Made by a program: the position numbers and the translations under genes. From assembly GCA_021790515.1 (NCBI GenBank), contig JAJYHV010000015.1, positions 1-37,292 of the forward strand: DNA of 37,292 bases, in the 5' to 3' direction. The notes beneath the pieces were generated by a model. That model was not told where the DNA came from. It searched no databases and saw only the letters and a program-made list of their open reading frames with translations. This document shows, in pieces, positions 27,146 to 35,287 of the stretch (positions within the stretch are counted from its first letter, which is position 1; each line of letters opens with the position of its first letter). The stretch comes from Pseudomonadota bacterium (GTDB taxonomy: Bacteria > Pseudomonadota > Gammaproteobacteria > Burkholderiales > Sulfuriferulaceae).

Positions 27146-28822
27146 ATGATGGACACGATGTGTGCTGGAGAGTTGGTGACGACCAATAAAACGGAGATTG
27201 GACAGGATCGGGAATTGCTGACAATTTATGAAATCAGCAAGATTCTGAGTTCTTCGCTCAATCTGTCGCGAACATTGCGGGAGACTCTCAATGTGTTGTC
27301 GAATTATCTGGATATCCGGCGCGGCATGGTCAGTCTGTTGCAGAGCTCCGGTGAATTACGGCTGGTGGCTGCGCATGGCTTGAGTCGTGAAGAATTTCGG
27401 CGCGGATGTTTTGAACCGGGGGAAGGAATTACCGGAAAAATTCTGCAAACCGGTATGCCGGTCGTGTTGCATGATATTGCTGCCGAACCGCAGTACCTGA
27501 ATCGCACCGGATCGCTGGAGGGCCTGGGTGACAAACCGGTGTCGTTTGTTGGCGTGCCAGTCAAACACAATACCAAAGTCATTGGTGTGTTGAGCATCGA
27601 TCATCTGGCCGATCAGCGCCATCGTTCATTCCAGAAGGAAGTCATGTTGTTGAGCATGGTGGCCAACCTGATTGGTCAAACCGTGCGTTTGCAGCAAGGT
27701 GTGGCGGCAGAGCGTGACGCGTTGTTACAGGAAAGCCGTCGCTTGAAGACAGAATTGCGCGGTAAATACAGTCTGGATAATGTGGTGGGTTATTCCAAGA
27801 GCATGCAGGAAGTTTTTGCTCAGGTGCATCAGGCTGCGCCGGGCAGGGCAACTGTCCTGTTGCGTGGCGAGAGTGGTGCGGGCAAGGAAGTCATCGCGCG
27901 TGCCATCCATTTTCTTAGTCCGCGCAAGGATGGGGCGTTTATTAAACTCAACTGTGCCGCGCTGTCTGAAACCTTGTTGGAATCGGAATTGTTTGGCCAT
28001 GAAAAAGGCGCGTTTACGGGAGCGCAAAGCGAACGCAAAGGGCGTTTTGAACAGGCGCATGGCGGTACGCTGTTTCTGGATGAAATCGGCGATATTTCGC
28101 CTGCGTTTCAAACCAAATTGTTGCGGGTATTACAGGAGCGCGAGTTTGAACGCGTGGGCGGCAACCGTTCCATCCGTGTCGATGTGCGCTTGATTGCCGC
28201 AACGAACCGTGATCTGGAAAAAGCGGTCATGGATGGCGGTTTTCGTGCGGACTTGTATTATCGTATCAACGTGGTGGGAATTTTTTTGCCGCCGTTGCGC
28301 GAGCGGCGGGAAGACATCCCCTATTTGGTTGAAATGTTCTTGAGCCGTTTCAATCGCGATAACCAGCGACAATTGCAGGTGTCGCCGGAGGCGATGCGGG
28401 TCATGCTCAATTGTGGCTGGCCGGGCAATGTGCGCGAACTGGAAAACTGCGTTGAGCGGACTGCCACGATGACCCATGGCAATACTATTCGGGATGTCGA
28501 TTTTTTATGCCAGCACGATCGCTGTCTGTCACGTATGTTGCAGGGCGATCTTCCCCCTGAGCATGAAATCGAGCGGCACGTTGCGCCGGTGAGCATGCCC
28601 GTCAGCACGCGTGACAACGCTCGCGATACTACACGTGAGTGGAGATCAGGTCATGACACAAGTGATGGTGGCATGCCGCCGCTTGGTGAGCGGGAGCGAT
28701 TGATCTGGGCGCTGGAGCAATGTGGTTGGGTACAGGCCAAAGCGGCGAGGCTGCTGAATATTTCGGCGCGGCAGATGGGGTATGCTTTGTCGAAATACAA
28801 TATCGAGGTGCGAAAATTCTGA
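27146..28822 (+). CDS. nifA: Nif-specific regulator NifA, oxygen-sensitive type
   Basis: A 558-residue sigma-54 activator that turns on nif genes. Domains: GAF (about 25-170), AAA+ (about 205-440; Walker A GESGAGKE 241-248, sigma-54 contact GAFTGA 288-293), linker, and a C-terminal Fis-type helix-turn-helix (about 512-558). Cysteines at 423, 435, 455 and 460 follow the exact spacing C-X11-C-X19-C-X4-C, the redox- and metal-dependent signature of NifA proteins that sense oxygen directly. No nifL is present in the window. The ATG at 27146 has AAGGAAG upstream. Confidence 0.97.
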   Translation: MMDTMCAGELVTTNKTEIGQDRELLTIYEISKILSSSLNLSRTLRETLNVLSNYLDIRRGMVSLLQSSGELRLVAAHGLSREEFRRGCFEPGEGITGKILQTGMPVVLHDIAAEPQYLNRTGSLEGLGDKPVSFVGVPVKHNTKVIGVLSIDHLADQRHRSFQKEVMLLSMVANLIGQTVRLQQGVAAERDALLQESRRLKTELRGKYSLDNVVGYSKSMQEVFAQVHQAAPGRATVLLRGESGAGKEVIARAIHFLSPRKDGAFIKLNCAALSETLLESELFGHEKGAFTGAQSERKGRFEQAHGGTLFLDEIGDISPAFQTKLLRVLQEREFERVGGNRSIRVDVRLIAATNRDLEKAVMDGGFRADLYYRINVVGIFLPPLRERREDIPYLVEMFLSRFNRDNQRQLQVSPEAMRVMLNCGWPGNVRELENCVERTATMTHGNTIRDVDFLCQHDRCLSRMLQGDLPPEHEIERHVAPVSMPVSTRDNARDTTREWRSGHDTSDGGMPPLGERERLIWALEQCGWVQAKAARLLNISARQMGYALSKYNIEVRKF

Positions 28823-28854
28823 TCGGGTGTTTGGGTCAGGGATGTCGGTTTCCG

Positions 28855-28870
28855 TGTTGACTTTGCGACA
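28855..28870. promoter_or_regulatory. NifA activator site for nifB
   Basis: TGTTGACTTTGCGACA is an exact TGT-N10-ACA NifA site, 33 bases after the nifA stop and at about -128 relative to the nifB transcription start. Confidence 0.8.
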
Positions 28871-28934
28871 ATATTATCACAAGCGCGACATTCACATTGT
28901 TTGGTTTGGTAAGGATTGAGTCGGCTAATCATCG

Positions 28935-28947
28935 CAACATATTGATT
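28935..28947. promoter_or_regulatory. IHF site between NifA site and nifB promoter
   Basis: CAACATATTGATT fits the IHF consensus (reverse form YAA-N4-TTGATW) exactly. Its place between activator site and sigma-54 promoter is where IHF bends DNA in known nif promoters. Confidence 0.65.
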
Positions 28948-28964
28948 GTTAAATTATAAATTTC

Positions 28965-28980
28965 TGGCATGTTTCTCGCT
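28965..28980 (+). promoter_or_regulatory. Sigma-54 promoter of the nifB operon
   Basis: TGGCATGTTTCTCGCT keeps GG and GC at the correct 10-base spacing and differs from the consensus by one base in the -12 part. It ends 47 bases before the nifB ATG. Confidence 0.75.
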
Positions 28981-29027
28981 TCATGATTGGTAACGCGTTT
29001 TTACGCATTATCTGACGGGAGCGGAAC

Positions 29028-30581
29028 ATGCAAGAAATGATCGGTAATACGGATAATCACACCAATCATGCATTGGGTGAGATGCTGGACAAGATTGCAG
29101 AGCACAAAGGATGTGGTACATCGGGTGGTTCTGGAAAATCCAGTTGTGGTTCTTCGGATGGGCCATCCGACATGGCGCCGGAGGTGTGGGAGAAAGTCAA
29201 GAATCACCCCTGTTACAGCGAGGAAGCGCATCATCATTATGCGCGCATGCATGTCGCTGTTGCGCCAGCCTGTAACATTCAGTGTAATTATTGCAACCGC
29301 AAATACGATTGCGCCAATGAATCACGGCCTGGGGTGGTCAGTGAAAAGCTGACGCCAGAACAGGCGGCCAAAAAAGTGCTGGCAGTGGCATCGGCCATTC
29401 CACAAATGACGGTACTGGGAATTGCCGGCCCCGGTGATGCGCTGGCCAATCCTGCCAAAACCTTCAAGACGTTTGAACTGATTCAGAAAACGGCTCCCGA
29501 TATAAAATTGTGTCTGTCTACCAATGGGTTGGCGTTGCCTGACCATGTGGATACCATCAAGGCGTTCAATGTCGACCATGTCACGATCACCATCAATATG
29601 ATTGATCCGGAAGTCGGGCAGCATATTTATCCTTGGGTGTACTACAAAAACAAACGTTATACCGGTATCGAGGCAGCGCGCATTCTGACCGAACGGCAGA
29701 TGCAGGGGTTGGAAATGCTGACAGCCGCTGGTGTGTTGACCAAAATCAATTCGGTGATGATTCCCGGCATCAATGACAAGCATCTGGTTGACGTCAACAA
29801 GGCGGTGAAATCACGTGGGGCGTTCTTGCACAATATCATGCCGCTGATTTCTGCGGCTGAACATGGCACAGTGTTCGGCTTGAATGGTCAGCGTGGGCCA
29901 ACGGCGCAGGAGCTCAAGGCGTTACAGGATTCTTGCGAAGGCGAAATGAACATGATGCGGCACTGCCGACAGTGCCGTGCCGATGCGGTTGGTTTGTTGG
30001 GCGAAGATCGCAGCGCCGAATTCACGACGGAAAAAATCGATGCGATGGGTGAAGTAGTGTATGACGCTGAATCCCGCAAAACGTATCAGGAATTGGTGGA
30101 AGCCGAGCGTGTTGAAAAGGTTGCGGCCAAAGAGGCGGCGCTGCAGGAATTGGACGTGACCGATGTTCGCATCATGATTGCGGTGGCGACAAAGGGTCAT
30201 GGCCGGGTCAATGAACATTTCGGTCACGCCCATGAATTTCAGATTTATGAAGTGGGCTCGTTCGGTGCAAAATTTGTCGGCCATCGTCGCGTCGACTTGT
30301 ACTGCCAGGGAGGTTATGGTGACGAAGATACCTTGCCGTCAGTCGTCCGGGCCATCAATGATTGTCACGCTGTGTTTGTGGCCAAGATTGGGGCTTGCCC
30401 ACGAGATGAACTCAAGGCGGCGGGGATTGATCCGGTAGACAGCTATGCTGACGAATTCATCGAAGAGTCTGCCATTCTGTATTTCAAGGAATATTTTGCC
30501 AAAGTCTGCGCACGGGAAATCGAGCACCGGGCGCGTGGTGATGCTGATATCCGGCAGGGTGCATTTACAGCAGCAGCATAA
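29028..30581 (+). CDS. nifB: FeMo-cofactor synthesis protein NifB
   Basis: A 517-residue radical-SAM enzyme that builds NifB-co, the 8Fe-9S-C precursor of FeMo-co. The SAM cluster cysteines are C82, C86 and C89 (CNIQCNYC); other conserved parts are the N-terminal [20 protein letters not shown] and [19 protein letters not shown] NifX-like domain (about 380-490, [20 protein letters not shown]) is fused at the C-terminus. ATG 29028 follows GGGAG. It leads a long run of genes downstream. Confidence 0.97.
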   Translation: MQEMIGNTDNHTNHALGEMLDKIAEHKGCGTSGGSGKSSCGSSDGPSDMAPEVWEKVKNHPCYSEEAHHHYARMHVAVAPACNIQCNYCNRKYDCANESRPGVVSEKLTPEQAAKKVLAVASAIPQMTVLGIAGPGDALANPAKTFKTFELIQKTAPDIKLCLSTNGLALPDHVDTIKAFNVDHVTITINMIDPEVGQHIYPWVYYKNKRYTGIEAARILTERQMQGLEMLTAAGVLTKINSVMIPGINDKHLVDVNKAVKSRGAFLHNIMPLISAAEHGTVFGLNGQRGPTAQELKALQDSCEGEMNMMRHCRQCRADAVGLLGEDRSAEFTTEKIDAMGEVVYDAESRKTYQELVEAERVEKVAAKEAALQELDVTDVRIMIAVATKGHGRVNEHFGHAHEFQIYEVGSFGAKFVGHRRVDLYCQGGYGDEDTLPSVVRAINDCHAVFVAKIGACPRDELKAAGIDPVDSYADEFIEESAILYFKEYFAKVCAREIEHRARGDADIRQGAFTAAA

Positions 30582-30642
30582 ATTGTTCGTGGGTCATGCT
30601 ATTGACGGGTAACAACGTAGTGAACAGAAAGGAAACTGAAAA

Positions 30643-30861
30643 ATGGCTTATAAAATTATCGCATCACAGTGTACCGGTTGTTCGGCTTGCGAGCCGGAAT
30701 GCCCGAATGTGGCGATTCGTGAAAAAAATGGTGTGTTTCTGATTGACCCGAAAAAATGCACCGAGTGCATCGGGCATTTTGATGAAGCACAGTGTGTCGC
30801 GGTATGTCCGGTGGATGATACTTGTGTCATCGATATGGCTTATCCCCGTTATCAAGCATAA
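30643..30861 (+). CDS. fdxN: 2[4Fe-4S] ferredoxin FdxN
   Basis: A 72-residue bacterial-type ferredoxin with [13 protein letters not shown] and [18 protein letters not shown]; the second motif has the seven-residue loop between its second and third cysteines that is typical of FdxN-type proteins next to nifB. In other diazotrophs FdxN supplies electrons to NifB and nitrogenase. AAGGAAAC lies before the ATG. Confidence 0.93.
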   Translation: MAYKIIASQCTGCSACEPECPNVAIREKNGVFLIDPKKCTECIGHFDEAQCVAVCPVDDTCVIDMAYPRYQA

Positions 30862-30883
30862 ACACAATTCTGGAGGAAATTCG

Positions 30884-31255
30884 ATGAACATTACCATCAC
30901 ACCAAAAGCTGAAAAATTCATGCGCCGTATTGTCCGTTTCGGCGGCGCGGAAGGTTCCGGGTTTCGCTTGAGCGTCAGCCCTGGCGGTTGCTCAGGTCTG
31001 GCGTCCGAATTCAGCGCTGAAGCCACACCATTGACCGGCGATGTCGTGTTTGACTGGAATGGGCTCAAGCTGTTTCTACCCGTTGAAAGCCGTTTGATGT
31101 TGGAAGGGGCCACCATTGATTTTGTGGAAACTGCCACCGAATCCGGCTTGAGCTTCAAATTGCCCAATGCACAGTCGTGTGGTTGCAGCAGTTCTTCGGG
31201 TTCGTCGGCTGGCAGCAGTACGGTGGTGAATATTTCCGCCATCACGCGAGCCTGA
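30884..31255 (+). CDS. Nif-type IscA (HesB-like) protein
   Basis: A 123-residue A-type carrier with PGGCSGLASEF and a C-terminal SCGC followed by a Ser-rich tail (SSSSGSSAGSS). This third member differs clearly from the two encoded in the isc operon and resembles nif-linked IscA proteins near nifB or nifU. ATG 30884 has GGAGG seven to eight bases upstream; a frame extending back to 30743 overlaps fdxN and is a shadow. Confidence 0.9.
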   Translation: MNITITPKAEKFMRRIVRFGGAEGSGFRLSVSPGGCSGLASEFSAEATPLTGDVVFDWNGLKLFLPVESRLMLEGATIDFVETATESGLSFKLPNAQSCGCSSSSGSSAGSSTVVNISAITRA

Positions 31256-31297
31256 AGTGATGGTGCAGCAGCAGGGATAATATGAAAGGAGCAAATA

Positions 31298-31843
31298 ATG
31301 CCTGTCGCACAGCAGTTTGCGTCTGGATCAGCGGAAGCGCTGGTCATGGACGAGGAGTGGATGGCATCCGCTTGTCTGGGCGGCGTATTGCCGGCAGCGG
31401 TGACCAGCAGTCTGCAACGCGCGGCATTGATGTACCAGCGTGGTGAGGATGCTGAGCCTGTTTTGCTCGATGTGTACAGGGAAGCACAGCATCATCCTGC
31501 GGTTCATATTGCCCTGTATCGGTTTTATTTTTACCGGCATCGGATCGCGGAAGCCTTGCAGGTGGCGGAACGCTGCCTGCTCAAAGTGGCCAACGATTTG
31601 CATCTGCCGTCTGATTGGCGCGAAGTACAACCACATCAGGCCAGTTTCGGGACTTTTGATGATGTGGTGCCCAGGTTCTATCTGTACACACTGAAGGCTT
31701 GCGCATATTTGAACATGCGATTGGGCAGATTGGATATTGGCGGCGCGATGTTGCAACAGCTAAGGCAACTTGATCCGAAAGATCGGTTGGGGGGTTCAGT
31801 GTTGCAAGATGTCTTGGCACGGATTGGGGTTGATGATGAATGA
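31298..31843 (+). CDS. Unknown helical (TPR-like) protein in nif operon
   Basis: A 181-residue soluble protein, all-helical by composition. Two stretches look like TPR units: HPAVHIALYRFYFYRHRIAEALQVAERCL (given here as about residues 67-95) and FYLYTLKACAYLNMRLGRLDIGGAMLQQLRQLDP (about 127-160). No catalytic motif is seen. AAAGGAG precedes the ATG. The 3' end overlaps the LRV gene, suggesting coupling. It may be an adaptor for nitrogenase assembly; that is inference from position only. Confidence 0.75.
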   Translation: MPVAQQFASGSAEALVMDEEWMASACLGGVLPAAVTSSLQRAALMYQRGEDAEPVLLDVYREAQHHPAVHIALYRFYFYRHRIAEALQVAERCLLKVANDLHLPSDWREVQPHQASFGTFDDVVPRFYLYTLKACAYLNMRLGRLDIGGAMLQQLRQLDPKDRLGGSVLQDVLARIGVDDE

Positions 31844-32666
31844 ATCGATTCATGCGGCGGATACAATTGATACCTCATTTCCCGCGCTGGATTGGCAGGG
31901 GCAAGCATTGGATTGCGCGCAATGTGCGCAATCCGTGGCAAAACAGTCTGGCCAGGCGGTGCGTTGCGGATTGCGGGTAGCTTGTGTTGAGGATCGCTAC
32001 GCTTTGCGTATTGATCGTTTTTTCAGATGGAATCCGGCGCTGGCCCGGCAATATTTGCGCCACCCTTATTTTGAAGTGCGTGCCATTGCGGCGAAATATG
32101 TCGATGTGTTCTATCTGCCGCAACTCGTCAAGGATGTTGATGAAACCGTACGCTGGAGTGCGGTACACCGTTTGGCGCCAAGGCAATTGCTGGCGTTGCG
32201 GCAGGATCCGGATCGGGAAGTGCGGATACGTGTTGCAGCGAGACTGCCGGAGGCAAATCTTGTCAGCATGATGGCAGACGAAGATTATTTTGTGCGCACG
32301 ATAGTGGCGCGCCGGTTGCCGCAGGCGTTGCTGTCGGCCATGAAATATGACAAAGATGCCGAGGTGCGTGCCGAGGTGGCCAAGCGCATCAGCGTGGATG
32401 GCCTGCTTGATATGGTGGAAGACGCGTCGGAAATCGTACGTTTGGTGGTCGTACATCGTTTGCCAATGGGGTATCTGGGGCAGATGATGAATGATATCGA
32501 TTGGCGTGTGCGTTATGAAGTGGCCAGACGGGCCGGTTTCGATATATGGAGCAGGCTGCTTGATGACGAAGACGAGGCAGTCAGGGAAATGGCGCATTCA
32601 CGTCAATCGATCCGAGCGACTGCCCAGGTTACCCAGATGCAGTTTGGTGTGGGAGGCAAGCGATGA
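31833..32666 (+). CDS. LRV repeat protein with [4Fe-4S] domain
   Basis: A 277-residue protein of the leucine-rich-repeat-variant family, known from a nif-linked Azotobacter protein. The N-terminal cluster cysteines are C28, C31, C45 and C51, followed by RIDRFFRWNPALARQYL. From about 75 on there are eight or so 24-residue alpha/3-10 repeats of the type DxxxxVRxxVAxRLP (for example DREVRIRVAARLP, DAEVRAEVAKRI). The start is at 31833 or 31836. Overlaps its neighbours at both ends (11 and 4 bases). Confidence 0.9.
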   Translation: MMNESIHAADTIDTSFPALDWQGQALDCAQCAQSVAKQSGQAVRCGLRVACVEDRYALRIDRFFRWNPALARQYLRHPYFEVRAIAAKYVDVFYLPQLVKDVDETVRWSAVHRLAPRQLLALRQDPDREVRIRVAARLPEANLVSMMADEDYFVRTIVARRLPQALLSAMKYDKDAEVRAEVAKRISVDGLLDMVEDASEIVRLVVVHRLPMGYLGQMMNDIDWRVRYEVARRAGFDIWSRLLDDEDEAVREMAHSRQSIRATAQVTQMQFGVGGKR

Positions 32667-32965
32667 AGATCAGCCGTGACAGCAGTATTGTCGAGTTAAA
32701 TGATTCGCCGTGTTTTGATTATGGCGAAAAAGTGAAAAGCCTGAAAACGGTGCGCAACGACGGCACGTTTCCGGGCAAAGAAGTTGGTGACATTCTGGTC
32801 AAAAAGGGCGATTACGGTTATGTCACCAGCATCGGTACGTTCCTGCAACAGTTTTATATTTATGGCGTCGAGTTTGTCGAGCATGGCTATAAGGTGGGCA
32901 TGCGTGCCAAGGAACTGGAATCGCTGGATGAAGCGGGCGCTGATGATGAAAGTAATTGGGAATGA
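32663..32965 (+). CDS. nifZ: NifZ
   Basis: A 100-residue NifZ-domain protein. NifZ helps mature the P-clusters of the MoFe protein. Family stretches are GEKVKSLKTVRNDGTFPGKE, read at about 21-40, and GDYGYVTSIGTFLQQFYIYGVEF. The start overlaps the LRV stop by four bases (ATGA). Confidence 0.92.
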   Translation: MKISRDSSIVELNDSPCFDYGEKVKSLKTVRNDGTFPGKEVGDILVKKGDYGYVTSIGTFLQQFYIYGVEFVEHGYKVGMRAKELESLDEAGADDESNWE

Positions 32966-32989
32966 TGGAATGATTTCTGGAGACGGGAA

Positions 32990-33244
32990 ATGATGGATAT
33001 ACGTGAGCCCAAATATCAGTGGGGACAACCGGTTATCAGTCTCGTTGACTTGTTTAATGACGGATCGTACCCGGATTGCGAACCCGACACACTGTTGGTG
33101 GCGCAAGGTGCGAGTGGGGAAATTGTGCAGGTAGGGCATCACGTTGATGCAAACATACCGGTTTATCTGGTTGAGTTCGGCATTCCGGGGCAGGCAAGCA
33201 GAGTGATTGGCTGTGTCGAGGATGAAATTCAACCTGTGTCCTGA
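32990..33244 (+). CDS. Second, shorter NifZ-domain protein
   Basis: An 84-residue protein with the same plan as NifZ: KYQWGQPVISLVDLFNDGSY, then GASGEIVQVGHHVDANIPVYLVEF. It is not a copy of the gene before it and is probably an old duplicate with its own role. GGAGACGGGAA precedes the ATG. The stop codon lies among a 17-bp tandem repeat. Confidence 0.85.
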   Translation: MMDIREPKYQWGQPVISLVDLFNDGSYPDCEPDTLLVAQGASGEIVQVGHHVDANIPVYLVEFGIPGQASRVIGCVEDEIQPVS

Positions 33245-33287
33245 TTGATACGGTGTCCTGATTGATACGGTGTCCTGATTGATACGG
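33237..33287. repeat. 17-bp tandem repeat, three perfect copies
   Basis: TGTCCTGATTGATACGG occurs three times without mismatch. The first copy carries the last codons and stop of the second nifZ-type gene, and the others fill the gap to the next gene. Confidence 0.92.
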
Positions 33288-33307
33288 TGGCTGATGGGGA
33301 GTGAATT

Positions 33308-33631
33308 GTGGCGGCACATCCAAATGAACTGGATGCCAGACGCATCATGAAGCGATTGGCGCAGCGCCAGCGTTACCGTTATGTCACGCCAAGGGTGGTG
33401 TTTATTGAGAATGGGTATCAAATTGTGAGTCCGTGTTGTTCGCGCAATGTGGATGCCCGGGGTGGTGAAATCGATATTGCCCGGTTGGAATATGACGCGG
33501 ATCAACTGACATGGTTGTTGTTTCGCAAGAATCACCGGACACTGCAGTGGGAGTTGTCCATCAGGTCTGAGCATCTGGAAGGCGTCTTGTCAGTACTGAA
33601 TGACGACACGAAAAGGGAGTTTTGGCAATGA
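33308..33631 (+). CDS. Small conserved nif-linked protein (DUF3024-like)
   Basis: A 107-residue protein with RYRYVTPRVVFIENGYQIVS, then PCCSRNVDARGGEIDIARLE and a C-terminal LNDDTKREFW. This resembles the DUF3024 family found in nif clusters; the assignment is from memory of the pattern and not certain. The paired cysteines (about 43-44) could bind metal. The start is GTG at 33308 with GGGGAG upstream. Its stop overlaps nifS by four bases (ATGA). Confidence 0.75.
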   Translation: MAAHPNELDARRIMKRLAQRQRYRYVTPRVVFIENGYQIVSPCCSRNVDARGGEIDIARLEYDADQLTWLLFRKNHRTLQWELSIRSEHLEGVLSVLNDDTKREFWQ

Positions 33632-34773
33632 ATGCCACGGTTTATCTGGATAACAACGCAACGGCACCGATGTTGCCGGAAGTCATGACGGCGGTCATGA
33701 CCAGCATGCAGGATTGTTATGGCAATCCATCCAGTAAACATCATGTGGGCGACATGGCGCGGGAAGCACTGATGCAGGCGCGGGGAAAAATGGCCGCTTT
33801 GCTGTCCGCCGCACCGGCTGAAATCGTGTTTACCAGCGGGGCGACGGAAAGCAACCATCTGGCGATTTTGGGAGCGCTGGCGCGAGATCCGGCGCGACGG
33901 CATCTGATAGTCAGCCAGGTTGAGCATCCATCCATTCGATCGTTGTTACCCCGTGTGCAGCAAATGGGGGTTCGGGTGACGGATATTCCGGTGGATAGTC
34001 GGGGCGTGCCGGATATGGAAGCGTTGCGACACGCGCTGACCGAAGAGACAGCGCTGGTCAGCATGATGTGGGTCAACAATGAAACTGGCGTAGTGATGCC
34101 TGTTGCCGAAGCCGCGGCGCTTGCTGCCAGTCGCGGCGTGCCGATTCATGTCGATGCGACACAGGCAGTCGGGCGTATGCCAGTCGATATGCGTGCCTGT
34201 CCGGCGGATTTGCTGTCTTTTTCCGGACATAAGTTCCATGCGCCCAAAGGGGTGGGTGGGTTGTTTGTCCGTAAAGGGTTTGTGCTGCCGGCGTTGTTGA
34301 GTGGACGGCAAGAGCGTGGCCGGCGTGGCGGTACCGAAAATGTGGCAGCTCTCGTTGGGTTGGGGGTGGCGGCAGAATTGGCCGGCCAACACCTGCTGAC
34401 CGGATTGGATGTGGTGCGCAGTTGGCGTGATCGTTTTGAAGCCTTGGTTGCGGCGCGTATTCGTTCCATGCGCATCAATGGCGCTGGCACCGCACGTATC
34501 GGCAATACCAGCCATTTGAGTTTTCCCGGGCTGAATGCGGAGACCATCATTCATCGTTTGGATAAGGCGGGAATCTGTGTATCCAGTGGCGCCGCCTGTG
34601 CTGCCTCCGGAACGGAAGCTTCGCATGTGTTGCTGGCAATGGGACAGAGTGAGGAAATGGCACGTTCTGCGATACGGGTGTCGTTTGGTGTTTGCAATAC
34701 GGAAGAAGAAGCCATTCTGGCTGCAGAAACGCTGTGTGATGTTGTACAGCCATTGTTGAATCGGGCTGCCTGA
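33628..34773 (+). CDS. nifS: Cysteine desulfurase NifS
   Basis: A 381-residue PLP enzyme supplying sulfur for nitrogenase clusters. Marks: [50 protein letters not shown], the PLP lysine in SFSGHKFHAPKGVGG and the cysteine in SSGAACAASGTEASHVLLAM, which is NifS-like rather than IscS-like. The ATG at 33628 is preferred to a TTG two codons earlier because of the GGGAG spacing. No nifU accompanies it. Confidence 0.95.
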   Translation: MNATVYLDNNATAPMLPEVMTAVMTSMQDCYGNPSSKHHVGDMAREALMQARGKMAALLSAAPAEIVFTSGATESNHLAILGALARDPARRHLIVSQVEHPSIRSLLPRVQQMGVRVTDIPVDSRGVPDMEALRHALTEETALVSMMWVNNETGVVMPVAEAAALAASRGVPIHVDATQAVGRMPVDMRACPADLLSFSGHKFHAPKGVGGLFVRKGFVLPALLSGRQERGRRGGTENVAALVGLGVAAELAGQHLLTGLDVVRSWRDRFEALVAARIRSMRINGAGTARIGNTSHLSFPGLNAETIIHRLDKAGICVSSGAACAASGTEASHVLLAMGQSEEMARSAIRVSFGVCNTEEEAILAAETLCDVVQPLLNRAA

Positions 34774-34797
34774 AAACAAGATGGATAGGAAAAAATC

Positions 34798-35007
34798 ATG
34801 AAAATCATGCTGCGCAAGAATGCTGCGGGTACTTTGTCGGTGTATGTGCCGAAAAAAGATTTGGAAGAGCCTGTGGTCGAGATGTCATCGGCAGACATGT
34901 GGGGTGGTCAGATTACGCTGGCAAATGGCTGGCGACTGGATTTACCGGCGATGCCGGCGGGTACGACGTTACCGATAACGGTTGATGCACGCAAACTGGG
35001 TGATTGA
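34798..35007 (+). CDS. nifT: NifT/FixU
   Basis: A 69-residue NifT/FixU protein, common in nif operons, of unsettled function. Conserved parts are MKIMLRKNAAGTLSVYVPKK and WGGQITLANGWRLDLP. It is separated from nifS by 24 bases. Confidence 0.92.
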   Translation: MKIMLRKNAAGTLSVYVPKKDLEEPVVEMSSADMWGGQITLANGWRLDLPAMPAGTTLPITVDARKLGD

Positions 35008-35008
35008 C

Positions 35009-35287
35009 ATGGCGATAGAAGCGAGTGCGATTGCACAATTGGTTGCATTGCTGGATGCGTTACCGCCGGCGACCAATCCCAGAGTTTCATTGCTGAAGCA
35101 TTTTCCGGACTGGACGATTTCCTGTTGCGATGCGGAAGACATGCGGGATGAAGTGCCTCATTGTCAGGCTGGCCGCTATACCGTGTTTTTGCTGGATAGT
35201 CGCGAGCATTGCTGGCGCATGACTGATGCACTGGATATGGCTACTGGTGTTGTGCTGGCAGAAAAAACGGGGGCTGAACATGGATGA
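35009..35287 (+). CDS. Small unknown nif-linked protein
   Basis: A 92-residue protein starting one base after the nifT stop. The N-terminal helix (AIAQLVALLDALPPATNPRV) is followed by FPDWTISCCDAEDM and a strand-rich YTVFLLDSREHCWRMTDALD. It may belong to the DUF6129 group of small nif-linked proteins, but I am not sure. No catalytic motif is seen. It overlaps the next gene by 8 bases. Confidence 0.7.
   Translation: MAIEASAIAQLVALLDALPPATNPRVSLLKHFPDWTISCCDAEDMRDEVPHCQAGRYTVFLLDSREHCWRMTDALDMATGVVLAEKTGAEHG

Noticed and set aside
32696-33574. 292-codon minus-strand frame across the two nifZ-type genes and the next gene
   Set aside because: It crosses the 17-bp tandem repeat and three supported plus-strand genes; no family match.
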